DNA of 64,000 nt from Pseudolabrys sp. (lineage in GTDB: Bacteria; Pseudomonadota; Alphaproteobacteria; Rhizobiales; Xanthobacteraceae), in contig JARYIJ010000001.1 of the NCBI GenBank assembly GCA_029980465.1, positions 1,757,749 to 1,821,748 of the forward strand. Reading direction: 5' to 3'. Numbering within the stretch: the stretch's first letter is position 1; the number at the start of each line of letters is the position of its first letter. Position numbers and translations under genes: made by a program. Shown here piece by piece: positions 1-11,786 of the stretch. The notes beneath the pieces are model-generated. The model worked only from the letters and a program-made list of their open reading frames with translations, made no database searches and was not told the origin of the DNA.

Positions 1-1988
1 AGGACGTCGACGGCAAGCTCGACGTGCCGCCGCTCAAGAGTGAATTGCGCGGCTTCGTCGACTGGCTGTCGAACTACACGCTGACGTCGCGCGGCACCGT
101 GCTGCGCATGACGCTGCGCATGGGCGAGCATCTCGGCCCCGGCCGCGAGCGCGTCGGCGTGCGCAAGGCCGGGCCGGCGCCGGCGCGCATGACCGCGGCG
201 CGCGCTCGCGTCATGCGTTTGTTCGGCGACGGGCTCGTTCGGCTCAAGGGCGAAGCCGCGCACGATGCCGGCGTCAGTCCCGGCGTCATCGACGGGTTGA
301 TCGACGAAGGCACGCTGGAGACGGTCGTGCTGCCGCCCGAGCCGGTGGCGAAGCCGCCCGACCCTGATTTCCGCAAGCCGGATTTCTCGCTCGGCCAGCT
401 TGCCGCCGCTGACGCGCTGCGCACGACCGTCGCGCAGGGCGGCTTCACCACGACGCTGCTCGACGGCGTTACCGGCTCCGGCAAGACGGAAGTGTACTTC
501 GAGGCCGTCGCCGAAGCGATCCGGCGAAAGCGGCAATCCCTGATCCTGATGCCGGAGATCGCGCTCACCGGCCAGTTTCTCGATCGCTTCGCGCAGCGTT
601 TCGGCACGCGGCCGGCGGAATGGCACTCGCAGGTGTCGCCGCGCAAGCGGGCCCGCACCTGGTCGGCGGTGGCTGCGAACGAAGTGCAGGTCGTGGTCGG
701 CGCGCGCTCGGCTCTCTTTCTGCCCTATGCCGATCTCGGTCTCATCGTCGTCGACGAGGAACACGACCAGGCCTACAAGCAGGAAGACGGCGCGCATTAT
801 CACGCCCGCGACATGGCGGTGGTGCGCGGCACCATGGCGAAGATTCCCGTCGTGCTGGCGTCGGCCACGCCGTCGGTCGAATCCGTCGTCAATGCGCGGC
901 GCGGCCGTTACCGCCATCTGCATCTGCCGGAACGGTTCGGCGGCCAGTATCTGCCCTCGGTCGAGGCCATCGACCTGCGCCGCGAAGGTCCGATGCGCGG
1001 CCGCTTCATCGCGCCGCGCCTCGCTGAAGCGGTGAAGGTCGCGCTGGAGCGCAAGGAGCAGGCGCTGCTGTTCCTCAACCGCCGCGGCTTCGCGCCGCTG
1101 ACGTTGTGCCGCAGTTGCGGCCATCGGCTGCAATGCCCGAACTGCGATAGCTGGCTGGTCGATCATCGCTTCAAGCGGCGCCTGGTGTGCCACCTGTGCG
1201 GCTTCTCGACTCCGCCGCCGCAGGAATGCCCGAAGTGCCACGCCGCCGAGAGCTTCGTCGCGGTCGGTCCCGGCGTCGAGCGGCTCGAGCAGGAAGCCGC
1301 CGAGCTGTTTCCGGACAGCCGCATTCTCGTTCTGTCGAGCGATCTCGTCGAATCCGTCGAACGGCTGCGCGCCGAGCTCGACGACGTCGCGCAAGGCCGC
1401 TTCGACATTGTCATCGGCACGCAGCTTGTGGCCAAAGGGCATCATTTTCCCAAGCTCAATCTGGTCGGCATCGTCGACGCCGATCTCGGCCTCGGCAACG
1501 GCGATCCGCGCGCGAGCGAGCGCACGTTCCAGCTTCTGCATCAGGTGGTCGGCCGCGCCGGCCGCTCGGAAGGCTTCGGCCAGGGCTTTCTACAGACGCA
1601 CCAGCCCGATCACCCGGTGATGAAGGCGTTGATCTCGGGCAATCGCGAGGCGTTCTACGACAGCGAGATCGAGCTGCGCGAGCGCACGCACTATCCGCCG
1701 TTCGGCCGCCTCGCGGCGCTCGTCGTCAGTGCCGGCGAACGTCACGCCGCCGAATCGTATGGCCGCGGCCTCGCGCGGATCGCGCCGCATGACGAGCAGG
1801 TGCGCGTGCTCGGACCGGCCGAGGCGCCGATCGCGGTGATGCGCGGCCGGCATCGCTTCCGGCTGCTCGTGAAGTCGCCGCGCAATTACGATCTGTCGGC
1901 CTATGTTCGCGACTGGCTGGCGGCGGCGCCGAAGGCGAAGGGCACCCTGCAGGTCGAGGTCGATATCGATCCGCAGAGTTTCTTCTAG
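1..1988 (+). CDS. priA: Primosomal replication-restart helicase PriA (5' end cut by window)
   Basis: PriA is a 3'-5' DNA helicase that reloads the replisome at collapsed forks. The frame is already open at base 3, so the true start lies outside; about 660 residues are present against roughly 730 in the family. Walker A (GVTGSGKTEVY) is encoded near 465-495, the DEEH box near 755-766, and paired CxxC cysteines near 1110-1245 form the zinc-binding module. The C-terminal helicase half carries VGRAGR near 1545-1565. The stop at 1988 lies three bases from the stop of the convergent transporter gene. Identification is firm; only the N-terminus is missing. Confidence 0.96.
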   Translation, partial: DVDGKLDVPPLKSELRGFVDWLSNYTLTSRGTVLRMTLRMGEHLGPGRERVGVRKAGPAPARMTAARARVMRLFGDGLVRLKGEAAHDAGVSPGVIDGLIDEGTLETVVLPPEPVAKPPDPDFRKPDFSLGQLAAADALRTTVAQGGFTTTLLDGVTGSGKTEVYFEAVAEAIRRKRQSLILMPEIALTGQFLDRFAQRFGTRPAEWHSQVSPRKRARTWSAVAANEVQVVVGARSALFLPYADLGLIVVDEEHDQAYKQEDGAHYHARDMAVVRGTMAKIPVVLASATPSVESVVNARRGRYRHLHLPERFGGQYLPSVEAIDLRREGPMRGRFIAPRLAEAVKVALERKEQALLFLNRRGFAPLTLCRSCGHRLQCPNCDSWLVDHRFKRRLVCHLCGFSTPPPQECPKCHAAESFVAVGPGVERLEQEAAELFPDSRILVLSSDLVESVERLRAELDDVAQGRFDIVIGTQLVAKGHHFPKLNLVGIVDADLGLGNGDPRASERTFQLLHQVVGRAGRSEGFGQGFLQTHQPDHPVMKALISGNREAFYDSEIELRERTHYPPFGRLAALVVSAGERHAAESYGRGLARIAPHDEQVRVLGPAEAPIAVMRGRHRFRLLVKSPRNYDLSAYVRDWLAAAPKAKGTLQVEVDIDPQSFF

Positions 1989-1991
1989 AAA

Positions 1992-2948
1992 CTATTCCGG
2001 CATGGTCGCGGTCGCGCGGGCCGTGGGCTTCAGCAGCACGCAAGCCGCCGCGGCAAAGATCGACACGAAGCCGACGATATCGGTGAGGCTCAGGCGTTCG
2101 CCAAGGATGACGGCGGAGGCGGTGACGCCGACGATCGGCACCAGCAGCGAGCCGATCGATGCGGTCACCGCCGGCAACTTGGCGACAATGGTCCACCACA
2201 GGAAATGGGCGAGACCGACGCCGCACACGCCGACGAACAGCACGGCCCCTATCGTCGCCGTCTGCAGCGGCCACAGATGCGGCGCGCCTTCGACCAGTAT
2301 CGTGGCGATCACAATGAAGCCCCAACCGAACAGGAGCTGCCACGCCGCGTTGGCGAGCGGCGGCATGCTCACTTTCGCCCATTTGATGTAGACCGTCGCG
2401 ACAGCCCAGCTCAGCGCGCAGCCGAGCGAATAGAACACGAAGACCGGGATGCCGTGCGCGAACAGCGGCCACAGCAGAATGCCGAGCCCGCAGATGCAGA
2501 GCGCGAAGGCAAGCTGCCGGATCGGCGTCAGCTCTTCGCCGAGAACGATCCGGCTCAGCATCGTGGTCCAGATCGGCATCGAATAGGTGATGATGATGGC
2601 GCGCGAGGTCGCGCCGCTGAGCTGCGCGAAGCCGGAGAACAACTGGAAGCCGGTGACGTTGAGCAGGCCGGCGATCATCACGTGGATCCATTCGCCGCGC
2701 GGCAGCCGCAGCGGCTGCCGGGTCAGGGCGACCGCGGCAAACAGCACGGCGACCGCGATGCCGACCGCCACGGAGCGTAAGGTCCAGGGCGACATCTCGC
2801 GCAGCGCGATGGCGGTGGCGATCCAGTTGAAGCCCCAGGCCAGCGCCAGCAGCCCGACCAGGATGCGCGCGCCCGCCGTCGCGTCGTGAGGGCGCGCCGG
2901 CGCGGCGCCAGAAACGGCTGGCGTTGAATTTGCGGGATCGTGAGTCAT
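1992..2948 (-). CDS. DMT-superfamily transporter (EamA family)
   Basis: A 318-residue integral membrane protein with about ten hydrophobic helices arranged as two EamA repeats (roughly residues 30-160 and 170-310). The family exports small metabolites or amino acids; the substrate cannot be read from sequence. The ATG at 2948 (MTHDP) is preferred because only a short Pro/Ala-rich tail precedes the first helix; an in-frame GTG at 2981 is an alternative. It ends convergently against priA with almost no intergenic space and no visible terminator. The C-terminal tail is short and polar. Confidence 0.88.
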   Translation of the reverse strand: MTHDPANSTPAVSGAAPARPHDATAGARILVGLLALAWGFNWIATAIALREMSPWTLRSVAVGIAVAVLFAAVALTRQPLRLPRGEWIHVMIAGLLNVTGFQLFSGFAQLSGATSRAIIITYSMPIWTTMLSRIVLGEELTPIRQLAFALCICGLGILLWPLFAHGIPVFVFYSLGCALSWAVATVYIKWAKVSMPPLANAAWQLLFGWGFIVIATILVEGAPHLWPLQTATIGAVLFVGVCGVGLAHFLWWTIVAKLPAVTASIGSLLVPIVGVTASAVILGERLSLTDIVGFVSIFAAAACVLLKPTARATATMPE

Positions 2949-3255
2949 ATGAAAGCCGGCACTGCCAAAGAGGGCGGTCACGCTAGCGTCACCTCGTCCC
3001 GAAAGCGAGACGGCGGCGCTTGCAGCGGTGGCCCCGGCGCGGGCCGCCTGGAGGTTGCATTCCGGCTCGCCTTAAGCGTTTCGCCATGTTGCGCCGCAAG
3101 GGGCCGTGTGATAGCAAAACCGCGATTTTGCGAGGGTTTTCCGCGGTCAACGGCGGTCCCGGCAAGGTCGGAATTCCCTCTTGGATTCCATAGGGTTACG
3201 CCGCTACCTTGGCGACGGTGCTGACCCGTGGACATGCAGAAGAGACGGGCGGCAG
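2949..3255. other. Intergenic region upstream of the ATP synthase operon
   Basis: About 300 bases with no supportable gene between the divergent transporter and atpH. It should hold the promoters of both. A TTGCGC hexamer at 3089-3094 followed about 17 bases later by a weak TAGCAA is the best sigma-70-like pair seen, and it is too poor to call. An in-frame ATG at 3181 upstream of atpH would add 25 residues not typical of the delta subunit. Confidence 0.4.
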
Positions 3256-3818
3256 GTGGCAGGCGCAGATCCCATTATTTCCGGCATGGCGGGACGCTAT
3301 GCCACAGCCTTGTTCGAGCTGGCGCTCGAGGCCAAGGCGCTCGACCAGGTCAAGGTCGACCTCGATACATTTGACAGGCTGGTGAGCGATAACGCCGACC
3401 TGGCGCGGCTGGTCCGCAGCCCGGTGTTCGGTGCCGACGAGCAGCTCAAGGCGCTGTCGGCCATTCTCGACAAGGCCGCTATCTCCGGCCTGACCGCGAA
3501 CTTCCTGCGCGTCATCACGGCCAACCGCCGGCTCAACGCCGTGCGCGACATGATCCGTGCCTATCGCGCTCTGGTTGCGCGGCAGCGCGGCGAGGTCACC
3601 GCCGAGGTGACGGTCGCCGAGCCGCTCAGCGACAAGAACCACGCCGCGTTGAAAGACGCGCTGAAATCGGTAACCGGCGGCAAGGACATCGACTTCGACG
3701 TGAAGATCGATCCGGCCATCATCGGCGGGCTGATCGTCAAGGTCGGCAGCCGCATGGTCGATACGTCGCTGCGCACCAAACTCAACACGATCAAGCTTGC
3801 CATGAAAGAGGCCCGCTG

Positions 3819-3819
<1 letters not shown>
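3256..3819 (+). CDS. atpH: F1F0 ATP synthase subunit delta
   Basis: Delta (OSCP-like) stalk subunit linking F1 to the F0 b subunits; 187 residues, the normal length. The N-terminal helical domain ([11 protein letters not shown]...) and the C-terminal [22 protein letters not shown] segment match the family closely. The GTG at 3256 ([15 protein letters not shown]) is chosen because alphaproteobacterial delta subunits usually start a few residues before this GRYA motif; the ATG at 3181 gives an atypical extension. It is first of five genes in order delta-alpha-gamma-beta-epsilon, and its TGA overlaps the atpA ATG by one base, which suggests translational coupling. F0 genes are elsewhere, as is usual in this group. 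Confidence 0.95.
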
Positions 3820-5345
<1,526 letters not shown>

Positions 5346-5377
5346 TCCGGAACCGGGAAGCACGGGGCTAAAGCCGG

Positions 5378-6253
5378 ATGGCATCACTCAAGGACATGCG
5401 GGTCCGCATCGCCGCGACCAAGGCGACGCAGAAGATCACCAAGGCCATGCAAATGGTCGCGGCGTCCAAGCTGCGCCGCGCCCAGGCCGCGGCCGAAGCG
5501 GCGCGGCCCTATGCCGAGCGCATGGAGGTGGTGCTGCGTAACATCGCGGCCGGTGCCGCCGGGTCCGATACCGCGCCGAAGCTGCTCGCCGGCACGGGCA
5601 AGAACGAGGTGCATCTGCTGGTCGTGGCGACCGGCGAGCGCGGCCTCGCTGGCGCGTTCAACTCGGCGATCGTGCGCCTCGCGCGCGAGCACGTCGCCAA
5701 GCTCCAGTCCGAAGGCAAGGAGGTCAAGATCATGACCGTCGGCCGCAAGGGCTATGAGCAGCTCCGGCGGCTGTACGAGAAGCAGATCGTCGAGCGTACC
5801 GATCTGCGCAGCGTCCGCACCATTGGCTACGCCAATGCGAGCGACATCGCCAGCAAGGTCATCGACATGTTCAATCGCGGCGAGTTCGACGTCGCGACCC
5901 TGTTCTATTCACGCTTCAAGTCGGTGATCGCGCAGATACCGACCGCGCAGCAGATCATTCCGCCGAAGTTCGAAGGCGAGGCGCCGCAAGGTCCCGTCGC
6001 CGCTTACGAATACGAGCCGGAGGAGGAAGAGATCCTCGCCGAGCTGTTGCCGCGCTACGTCGCCACCCAGGTCTTCCGCGCGTTGCTCGAGAACAACGCC
6101 TCGTTCTACGGCGCGCAGATGTCGGCGATGGACAACGCAACGCGTAATGCCGGCGAGATGATCCGCAAGCAGACACTGCAGTACAACCGCACCCGTCAGG
6201 CGATGATCACGAAGGAATTGATCGAGATCATCTCGGGCGCCGAGGCTTTGTGA
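5378..6253 (+). CDS. atpG: F1F0 ATP synthase subunit gamma
   Basis: Central rotor shaft of F1, 291 residues. The N-terminal helix carries [19 protein letters not shown] and the C-terminal helix [10 protein letters not shown]...[19 protein letters not shown], both diagnostic. It begins 32 bases after atpA. It includes the acidic insertion around residues 210-220 ([16 protein letters not shown]) commonly seen in alphaproteobacterial gamma subunits. The stop TGA at 6253 is followed by a 100-base gap before atpD. Confidence 0.97.
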   Translation: MASLKDMRVRIAATKATQKITKAMQMVAASKLRRAQAAAEAARPYAERMEVVLRNIAAGAAGSDTAPKLLAGTGKNEVHLLVVATGERGLAGAFNSAIVRLAREHVAKLQSEGKEVKIMTVGRKGYEQLRRLYEKQIVERTDLRSVRTIGYANASDIASKVIDMFNRGEFDVATLFYSRFKSVIAQIPTAQQIIPPKFEGEAPQGPVAAYEYEPEEEEILAELLPRYVATQVFRALLENNASFYGAQMSAMDNATRNAGEMIRKQTLQYNRTRQAMITKELIEIISGAEAL

Positions 6254-6335
6254 TGAGCACGAGGACGCCCACAAGATTTGCCCCTATTCGCGCGCGACGC
6301 GCAACAACGTGCCCGTCACGTTGACCGTCGCCTGA

Positions 6336-7805
<1,470 letters not shown>

Positions 7806-7812
7806 TCAAAAC

Positions 7813-7909
7813 GCCCTCGTCCTGAGGAGCCGCCGAAGGCGGCGTCTCGAAGGGCGAGGGCCTCATCCTTCGAGACGCATCGCTTGCGCGATGCTCCTCA
7901 GGATGAGGA
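7813..7909. repeat. Paired hairpin repeat between atpD and atpC
   Basis: Two adjacent long inverted repeats. The first (7813-7861) folds with arms built on CCCTCGTCCTGAGGAGCCG and its partner; the second (7862-7909) has arms CCTCATCCTTCGAGACGC and GCTCCTCAGGATGAGG around GCGC. Each shares the core CTGAGGAGC/TTCGAGAC. The type is common between genes in Bradyrhizobium relatives. Its place inside an operon means it will be transcribed between beta and epsilon. Confidence 0.75.
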
Positions 7910-7926
7910 GAAAGGGTGGAGTCTGA

Positions 7927-8334
7927 ATGGCCCTGCATTTCGAACTGGTGTCGCCGGAAAAGCTGGTGTTCTCGGGCAGCGTCGAGCAGGTCGATGTGCC
8001 GGGCCTCGAGGGTGATTTCGGCGTGCTGGAAGATCACGCTCCGATGGTTGCCACGCTGCGGCCCGGCATCCTCACGGTTCACCTTTCCGACGGCGCGCAA
8101 AGGATTGTCGTGCTTGGCGGTTTTGCCGAAGTCTCGGAGAAGGGTCTCACCGTCGTCGCCGACCTCGCCGACTCGGTCGAGGACTTCGACAAGAGCCTGC
8201 TTGCCACGCATATCGGCGAGATCGAGCAGAAGATTCAGAAGACCGAGCCTGGCTCGGAACTCGACAAGCTGGTCACCCGGCTCGATCACTTCAGAGAGGT
8301 CGATCGTCATCTGACCGGAACGGCGATGCACTGA
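7927..8334 (+). CDS. atpC: F1F0 ATP synthase subunit epsilon
   Basis: Epsilon subunit, 135 residues, which couples the rotor to the c-ring and inhibits ATP hydrolysis. The N-terminal beta-sandwich (LVSPEKLVFSGSVEQVDVPG, then EGDFGVLEDHAPM) is clear. The C-terminal helical part is present but weakly conserved, as is common in alphaproteobacteria. It is the last gene of the operon, separated from atpD by a hairpin repeat, and followed by a strong intrinsic terminator at 8361-8385. Confidence 0.96.
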   Translation: MALHFELVSPEKLVFSGSVEQVDVPGLEGDFGVLEDHAPMVATLRPGILTVHLSDGAQRIVVLGGFAEVSEKGLTVVADLADSVEDFDKSLLATHIGEIEQKIQKTEPGSELDKLVTRLDHFREVDRHLTGTAMH

Positions 8335-8360
8335 GCACGATGCAAGGCGAAGAGATCGAG

Positions 8361-8385
8361 GGCCCGCGCGAGCGGGCCTTTTTTT
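8361..8385 (+). terminator. Intrinsic terminator of the atp operon
   Basis: A 7-bp GC stem (GGCCCGC at 8361-8367 with GCGGGCC at 8372-8378) and a four-base loop are followed at once by seven T at 8379-8385. It lies 26 bases after the atpC stop and is the clearest Rho-independent terminator in the window. Confidence 0.9.
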
Positions 8386-8457
8386 GTCGGCTCATGCCTT
8401 GCCAAGGCGTCGTCATCCGCGCTGAACTGCGCACCTGACGTTGCACGGGTAAAATCC

Positions 8458-9660
8458 ATGACCGAAACACTGCCGTCCGGCTGGCCGCCGCTGCGCTTGA
8501 GCGCCAAGCAGGCCTTGCCGCATGATGCCGCCGCGGCGACTCTGGCCGGGCGCATTTGGCGTCCCGACGCGAACGGTCCCTCCGTCGTGGCGATTCGTGG
8601 CGACGATGTTGTCGACGTCAGTGCCGGCTTCTCGACCATGGCGCAGCTTTGCGAGGCCGCCGATCCGGCGTCGGCGCTGCGCGCGGTCGCGGGCGAGCGG
8701 GTCGGGTCGCTCGACGCGGTGCTGGCGAACAGCGTCACGGCGGGCCGCGACCCGGCCCGACCGTGGCTGCTGGCACCAATCGATCTGCAGGCGATCAAGG
8801 CCGCCGGCGTCACTTTTGCGGTGTCGATGCTGGAGCGCGTCATCGAAGAGAAGGCGCGCGGCAACCCGGCCGCGGCGGCATCGATCCGTGCCGAGATTGT
8901 TGGCCTCGTCGGCGAGGATTTCGCCAGGCTCAAGCCGGGCTCGCCGGAGGCGATGCGGCTCAAACAGGTGCTGATGGAGCAGGGCTCCTGGAGCCAGTAT
9001 CTCGAGGTCGGCATCGGTCCGGATGCCGAGATCTTCACCAAGGCGCAGCCGATGTCGGCGGTCGGCACCGGCGCTGACGCCGGGTTGCATCCTTCGTCGT
9101 CATGGAACAATCCGGAGCCGGAGGTGGTGCTTGTCGTCGCCTCGGATGGCCGCATTGTCGGCGCGACGCTTGGCAACGACGTCAACCTGCGCGACGTCGA
9201 AGGCCGCTCGGCGCTGCTTCTTTCCAAAGCCAAGGATAACACCGGAAGCTGCGCGGTCGGCCCGTTCATCCGCTTCTTTGACGGGAATTTCAGTCTGAAT
9301 GACGTGCGCAAGATGACAGTCGATCTGCGCGTCGAGGGCGCCGACGGATTCGTGCTCAAGGGCTCGTCGTCGATTGCGCGCATCAGCCGCGACCCGGCCG
9401 ATCTCGTGGCGCAGATGGTCAACCCGCATCATCAGTTTCCCGATGGCGCGGTGCTGTTCCTCGGCACCTTGTTCGCGCCGGTCGAGGATCGCAAGCAGCC
9501 GGGCGGCGGCTTCACGCACGACCTCGGCGACGTCGTCACCATCTCGGCGCCGCAGCTCGGCGCGCTGGTCAACCGCATGCGGCGCAGCGACGAATGCGAG
9601 CGCTGGACCTTCGGCGCCTCGCAACTCATGCGCAACCTCGCGAAACGCGGGCTGCTGTAG
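8458..9660 (+). CDS. Fumarylacetoacetate hydrolase (FAH) family protein
   Basis: A 400-residue member of the FAH fold family, whose members cleave or hydrate beta-diketo or 2-keto-acid substrates with a divalent metal. The core SWNNPEPEVVLVVASDGRI (near 9100-9155), LGNDVNLRDVEGRS and the CAVGPFI segment carry the family's metal-binding acidic residues and glycine-rich loop. It is longer than simple 280-residue FAH hydrolases, with about 100 extra N-terminal residues. Some relatives act in sugar-acid pathways. The substrate is not determinable and there is no operon partner. Confidence 0.85.
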   Translation: MTETLPSGWPPLRLSAKQALPHDAAAATLAGRIWRPDANGPSVVAIRGDDVVDVSAGFSTMAQLCEAADPASALRAVAGERVGSLDAVLANSVTAGRDPARPWLLAPIDLQAIKAAGVTFAVSMLERVIEEKARGNPAAAASIRAEIVGLVGEDFARLKPGSPEAMRLKQVLMEQGSWSQYLEVGIGPDAEIFTKAQPMSAVGTGADAGLHPSSSWNNPEPEVVLVVASDGRIVGATLGNDVNLRDVEGRSALLLSKAKDNTGSCAVGPFIRFFDGNFSLNDVRKMTVDLRVEGADGFVLKGSSSIARISRDPADLVAQMVNPHHQFPDGAVLFLGTLFAPVEDRKQPGGGFTHDLGDVVTISAPQLGALVNRMRRSDECERWTFGASQLMRNLAKRGLL

Positions 9661-9686
9661 GAAAAAATATGGCGCAATTTCAAACT

Positions 9687-9785
9687 GTCATGCCCGCGGA
9701 GGCGGGCATCCGGTATTCAATGACTTCATAAGACAGCGACGGCCGTTTCCCTTTACCGGATCACCCGCTTGCGCGGGTGATGACA
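9687..9785. repeat. Intergenic palindromic repeat
   Basis: Two hairpins, TGCCCGCGGAGGCGGGCA near the left end and TCACCCGCTTGCGCGGGTGA near the right end, separated by a short unique segment. The ends TGTCATGCCCGC and GCGGGTGATGACA form a longer imperfect inverted repeat. It sits between the convergent FAH and rppH genes and could double as a bidirectional terminator. Confidence 0.7.
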
Positions 9786-9830
9786 TTTGAGAGATTGCAG
9801 CGGTGCCGCGACGATACCAATGTGCTTGCT

Positions 9831-10331
9831 CTAGGTGTAAGGCGCAAAGGCCTCGACCACCGCCTCGTAGGTCGGCCGCTTGAATGGCACGACAAGGTCC
9901 GGCAGACGGTCGAGCTTCTCCCAGCGCCAGGCGATGAATTCCGGCTTGTGCTTGCCGCCGCCCGGCGTCGCGATGTCGATCTCCGACTCGTCGCCGGTGA
10001 AACGCAGCGCGTACCATTTCTGCTTCTGGCCGCGAAACTTGCCTTTCCAGGCCTGGCCGACGATGTCGCGCGGGATGTCGTAACGCAGCCAGTCGCGGAT
10101 CTCGCCGAGCTTCTCGACCGAGGAGATGCTGGTTTCCTCGTAGAGCTCGCGCAGCGCCGCCTGGTAGGGGTCTTCGTCGTCGTCGATGCCGCCCTGCGGC
10201 ATCTGCCAGACGTGGGTCTCGTCGATGTGCTCGGGGCCGCTGGCGCGCCGGCCGATGAAGACGAGGCCTTGCGCGTTGAAGACGGTGATGCCGGCGCAGG
10301 GCCGGTAGGGCAGTGTCTCGTAGGGAGGCAT
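9831..10331 (-). CDS. rppH: RNA pyrophosphohydrolase RppH (Nudix)
   Basis: RppH removes pyrophosphate from the 5' end of mRNA and so triggers decay. The protein has 166 residues. The Nudix box [20 protein letters not shown] matches Gx5Ex7REUxEExGU with all catalytic glutamates. The N-terminal [15 protein letters not shown] and the KWYALRFTG segment are typical of RppH/NudH rather than of other Nudix enzymes. It is last in the minus-strand run that starts with proB. Confidence 0.94.
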   Translation of the reverse strand: MPPYETLPYRPCAGITVFNAQGLVFIGRRASGPEHIDETHVWQMPQGGIDDDEDPYQAALRELYEETSISSVEKLGEIRDWLRYDIPRDIVGQAWKGKFRGQKQKWYALRFTGDESEIDIATPGGGKHKPEFIAWRWEKLDRLPDLVVPFKRPTYEAVVEAFAPYT

Positions 10332-10359
10332 GGGGTCGGTCCGCTCTTGCGGGCCTAAC

Positions 10360-11571
10360 CTAAGACGACTTCGGCTTGCTCACCACCATGCTGACCGGCA
10401 CCAGCACGAAGCCGCGGCCGGCGGCGGTCTTCGCCCAGTCCGCGATCTTCGACACCGCGGCCGGGGTCGCGTTGATGAAGCCGGTGGCGCGGCCGGTCTG
10501 GCGCGCCTTGAGCTCGAGGCGCGCCAAGGCGTGATCGACGTCGTTGGGCGCCGACACCGCGTCGAGCGAGACATCGGCGCGGGCAAAGGGCAGGTTCTGC
10601 GCGCCGGCCGCCTGCGCGGCGACGCTGCGCGGCGACGAGCCGTCGTCGACATAGATTAGGCCGCGATGCGCCAGCTCCTGCATCACCGGCGTCAGCGCCG
10701 CGTCCGATGCCGTGAAGCGCGCGCCCATCAGGCTGGCGACGCCGACGTAACCCTGCATGCGCGACATCAGCCATCGCAGGCGGTCGACGTTCTCCCGGCC
10801 GGACAGCGTGGTCAGCAGGGTCTGCGGACCGGGGTCGTTGTCGGGATAATCGAACGGTTCCATCGGCGCCTGCAACAGCAGCTCGTGGCCGCGGGCGCGA
10901 GCATTGGCCGCGACGGTGACGAGGTCGGCGCTGTAGGGCGTGAACGCCAGCGTCACGGGCCCCGGTAGCGTGTCGATCGCCTTGTCGGTCGTCGACGCGC
11001 TGACACCAAGGCCACCGACGATCAGCGCGATGCGCGGCTCATTGATCTTGCCGGCCGGGATCGTCACCGGCTGCGCGTAGGCTTGCGCCGGCGGCCGCCC
11101 GTCCGCGGCGATCTTCGGCAACGAGCCGTGGCGGGACGATTCGGTCAATTGCGAGTCGGCGGCGCCGGGATGGTCTGTGGGACTTTGTTGGGTCGCGCCA
11201 GTTTTCGCGGCGCCGTTCGGCGGCACGACGACCTGCTGCACGGCGCCGTTCGAGCCGTCGGTGATGGTGATGATCTTGCTGCCGGGCGGCGCCTTCGCCG
11301 CGATGGCGGACTTCGCCGCGTCCACAGCGGCATTCGCCGGCGCACCGGTAGCGGCTTTGGCCTCGGCGGTTTTGACCGCGCTGCCCGGCGTGGCGACGAC
11401 GGCCACCGGCTGGCCGCCATACGGATCCCTGGCGATCAGCATCCAGCCGATCGCGATCGCCGTCGTCAGCCCAAGCACGCCGGCGATGGCCTGAGGCAGC
11501 GCAATCGGCAACTTCAGGCGCGGACGCTTCGGAGTTTTGCCCAACGGGGCGTCGAGATCATCGGCCGCCAC
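10360..11571 (-). CDS. Divergent polysaccharide deacetylase family protein (YibQ-like)
   Basis: A 403-residue protein: short cytosolic N-terminus, one transmembrane helix (about residues 23-45), a low-complexity Ala/Pro/Gln linker to about 165, then a NodB-like TIM-barrel domain ([13 protein letters not shown]..., [30 protein letters not shown]). The family (DUF610) is related to polysaccharide deacetylases but often lacks canonical metal ligands. In E. coli its homologue neighbours envC, and here it is also two genes downstream of an envC-like gene, so a cell-envelope role is likely. The substrate is unknown. Confidence 0.88.
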   Translation of the reverse strand: MAADDLDAPLGKTPKRPRLKLPIALPQAIAGVLGLTTAIAIGWMLIARDPYGGQPVAVVATPGSAVKTAEAKAATGAPANAAVDAAKSAIAAKAPPGSKIITITDGSNGAVQQVVVPPNGAAKTGATQQSPTDHPGAADSQLTESSRHGSLPKIAADGRPPAQAYAQPVTIPAGKINEPRIALIVGGLGVSASTTDKAIDTLPGPVTLAFTPYSADLVTVAANARARGHELLLQAPMEPFDYPDNDPGPQTLLTTLSGRENVDRLRWLMSRMQGYVGVASLMGARFTASDAALTPVMQELAHRGLIYVDDGSSPRSVAAQAAGAQNLPFARADVSLDAVSAPNDVDHALARLELKARQTGRATGFINATPAAVSKIADWAKTAAGRGFVLVPVSMVVSKPKSS

Positions 11572-11668
11572 GATCGCGATCCTGTGCCTTGGTCCGGCGA
11601 ATCATCCGCAGAATCTAACATGCCGGCCCGTGGCGGCCGGTTAACAGGGCCTAAAGCGGACATATCCT

Positions 11669-11704
11669 GTCATTCCGGATCGCCGCCGCGCCGTCCGGAA
11701 TGAC
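11669..11704. repeat. Short palindrome of the dispersed ATTCCGGA type
   Basis: Arms GTCATTCCGGA (11669-11679) and TCCGGAATGAC (11694-11704) are perfectly complementary around a 14-base GC-rich loop. The same GTCATTCCGG/CCGGAATGAC ends bound the longer repeats at 16485 and 49245, so this looks like a minimal copy of that family. Confidence 0.7.
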
Positions 11705-11736
11705 GGCGAGCTTCGCAGTCTCCCGTTTCCCAAAGC

Positions 11737-11766
11737 AAAAGGGACGGCCCGGGAGCCGCCCCTTTC
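11737..11766 (-). terminator. Probable intrinsic terminator of ctpA
   Basis: On the minus strand a 10-bp stem (AAGGGGCGGC with GCCGTCCCTT, one G-U pair) and a six-base loop are followed by TTTTGC. It lies just after the ctpA stop at 11787. Confidence 0.6.
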
Positions 11767-11786
11767 GTGATTCTCTCCGCGCGGGA

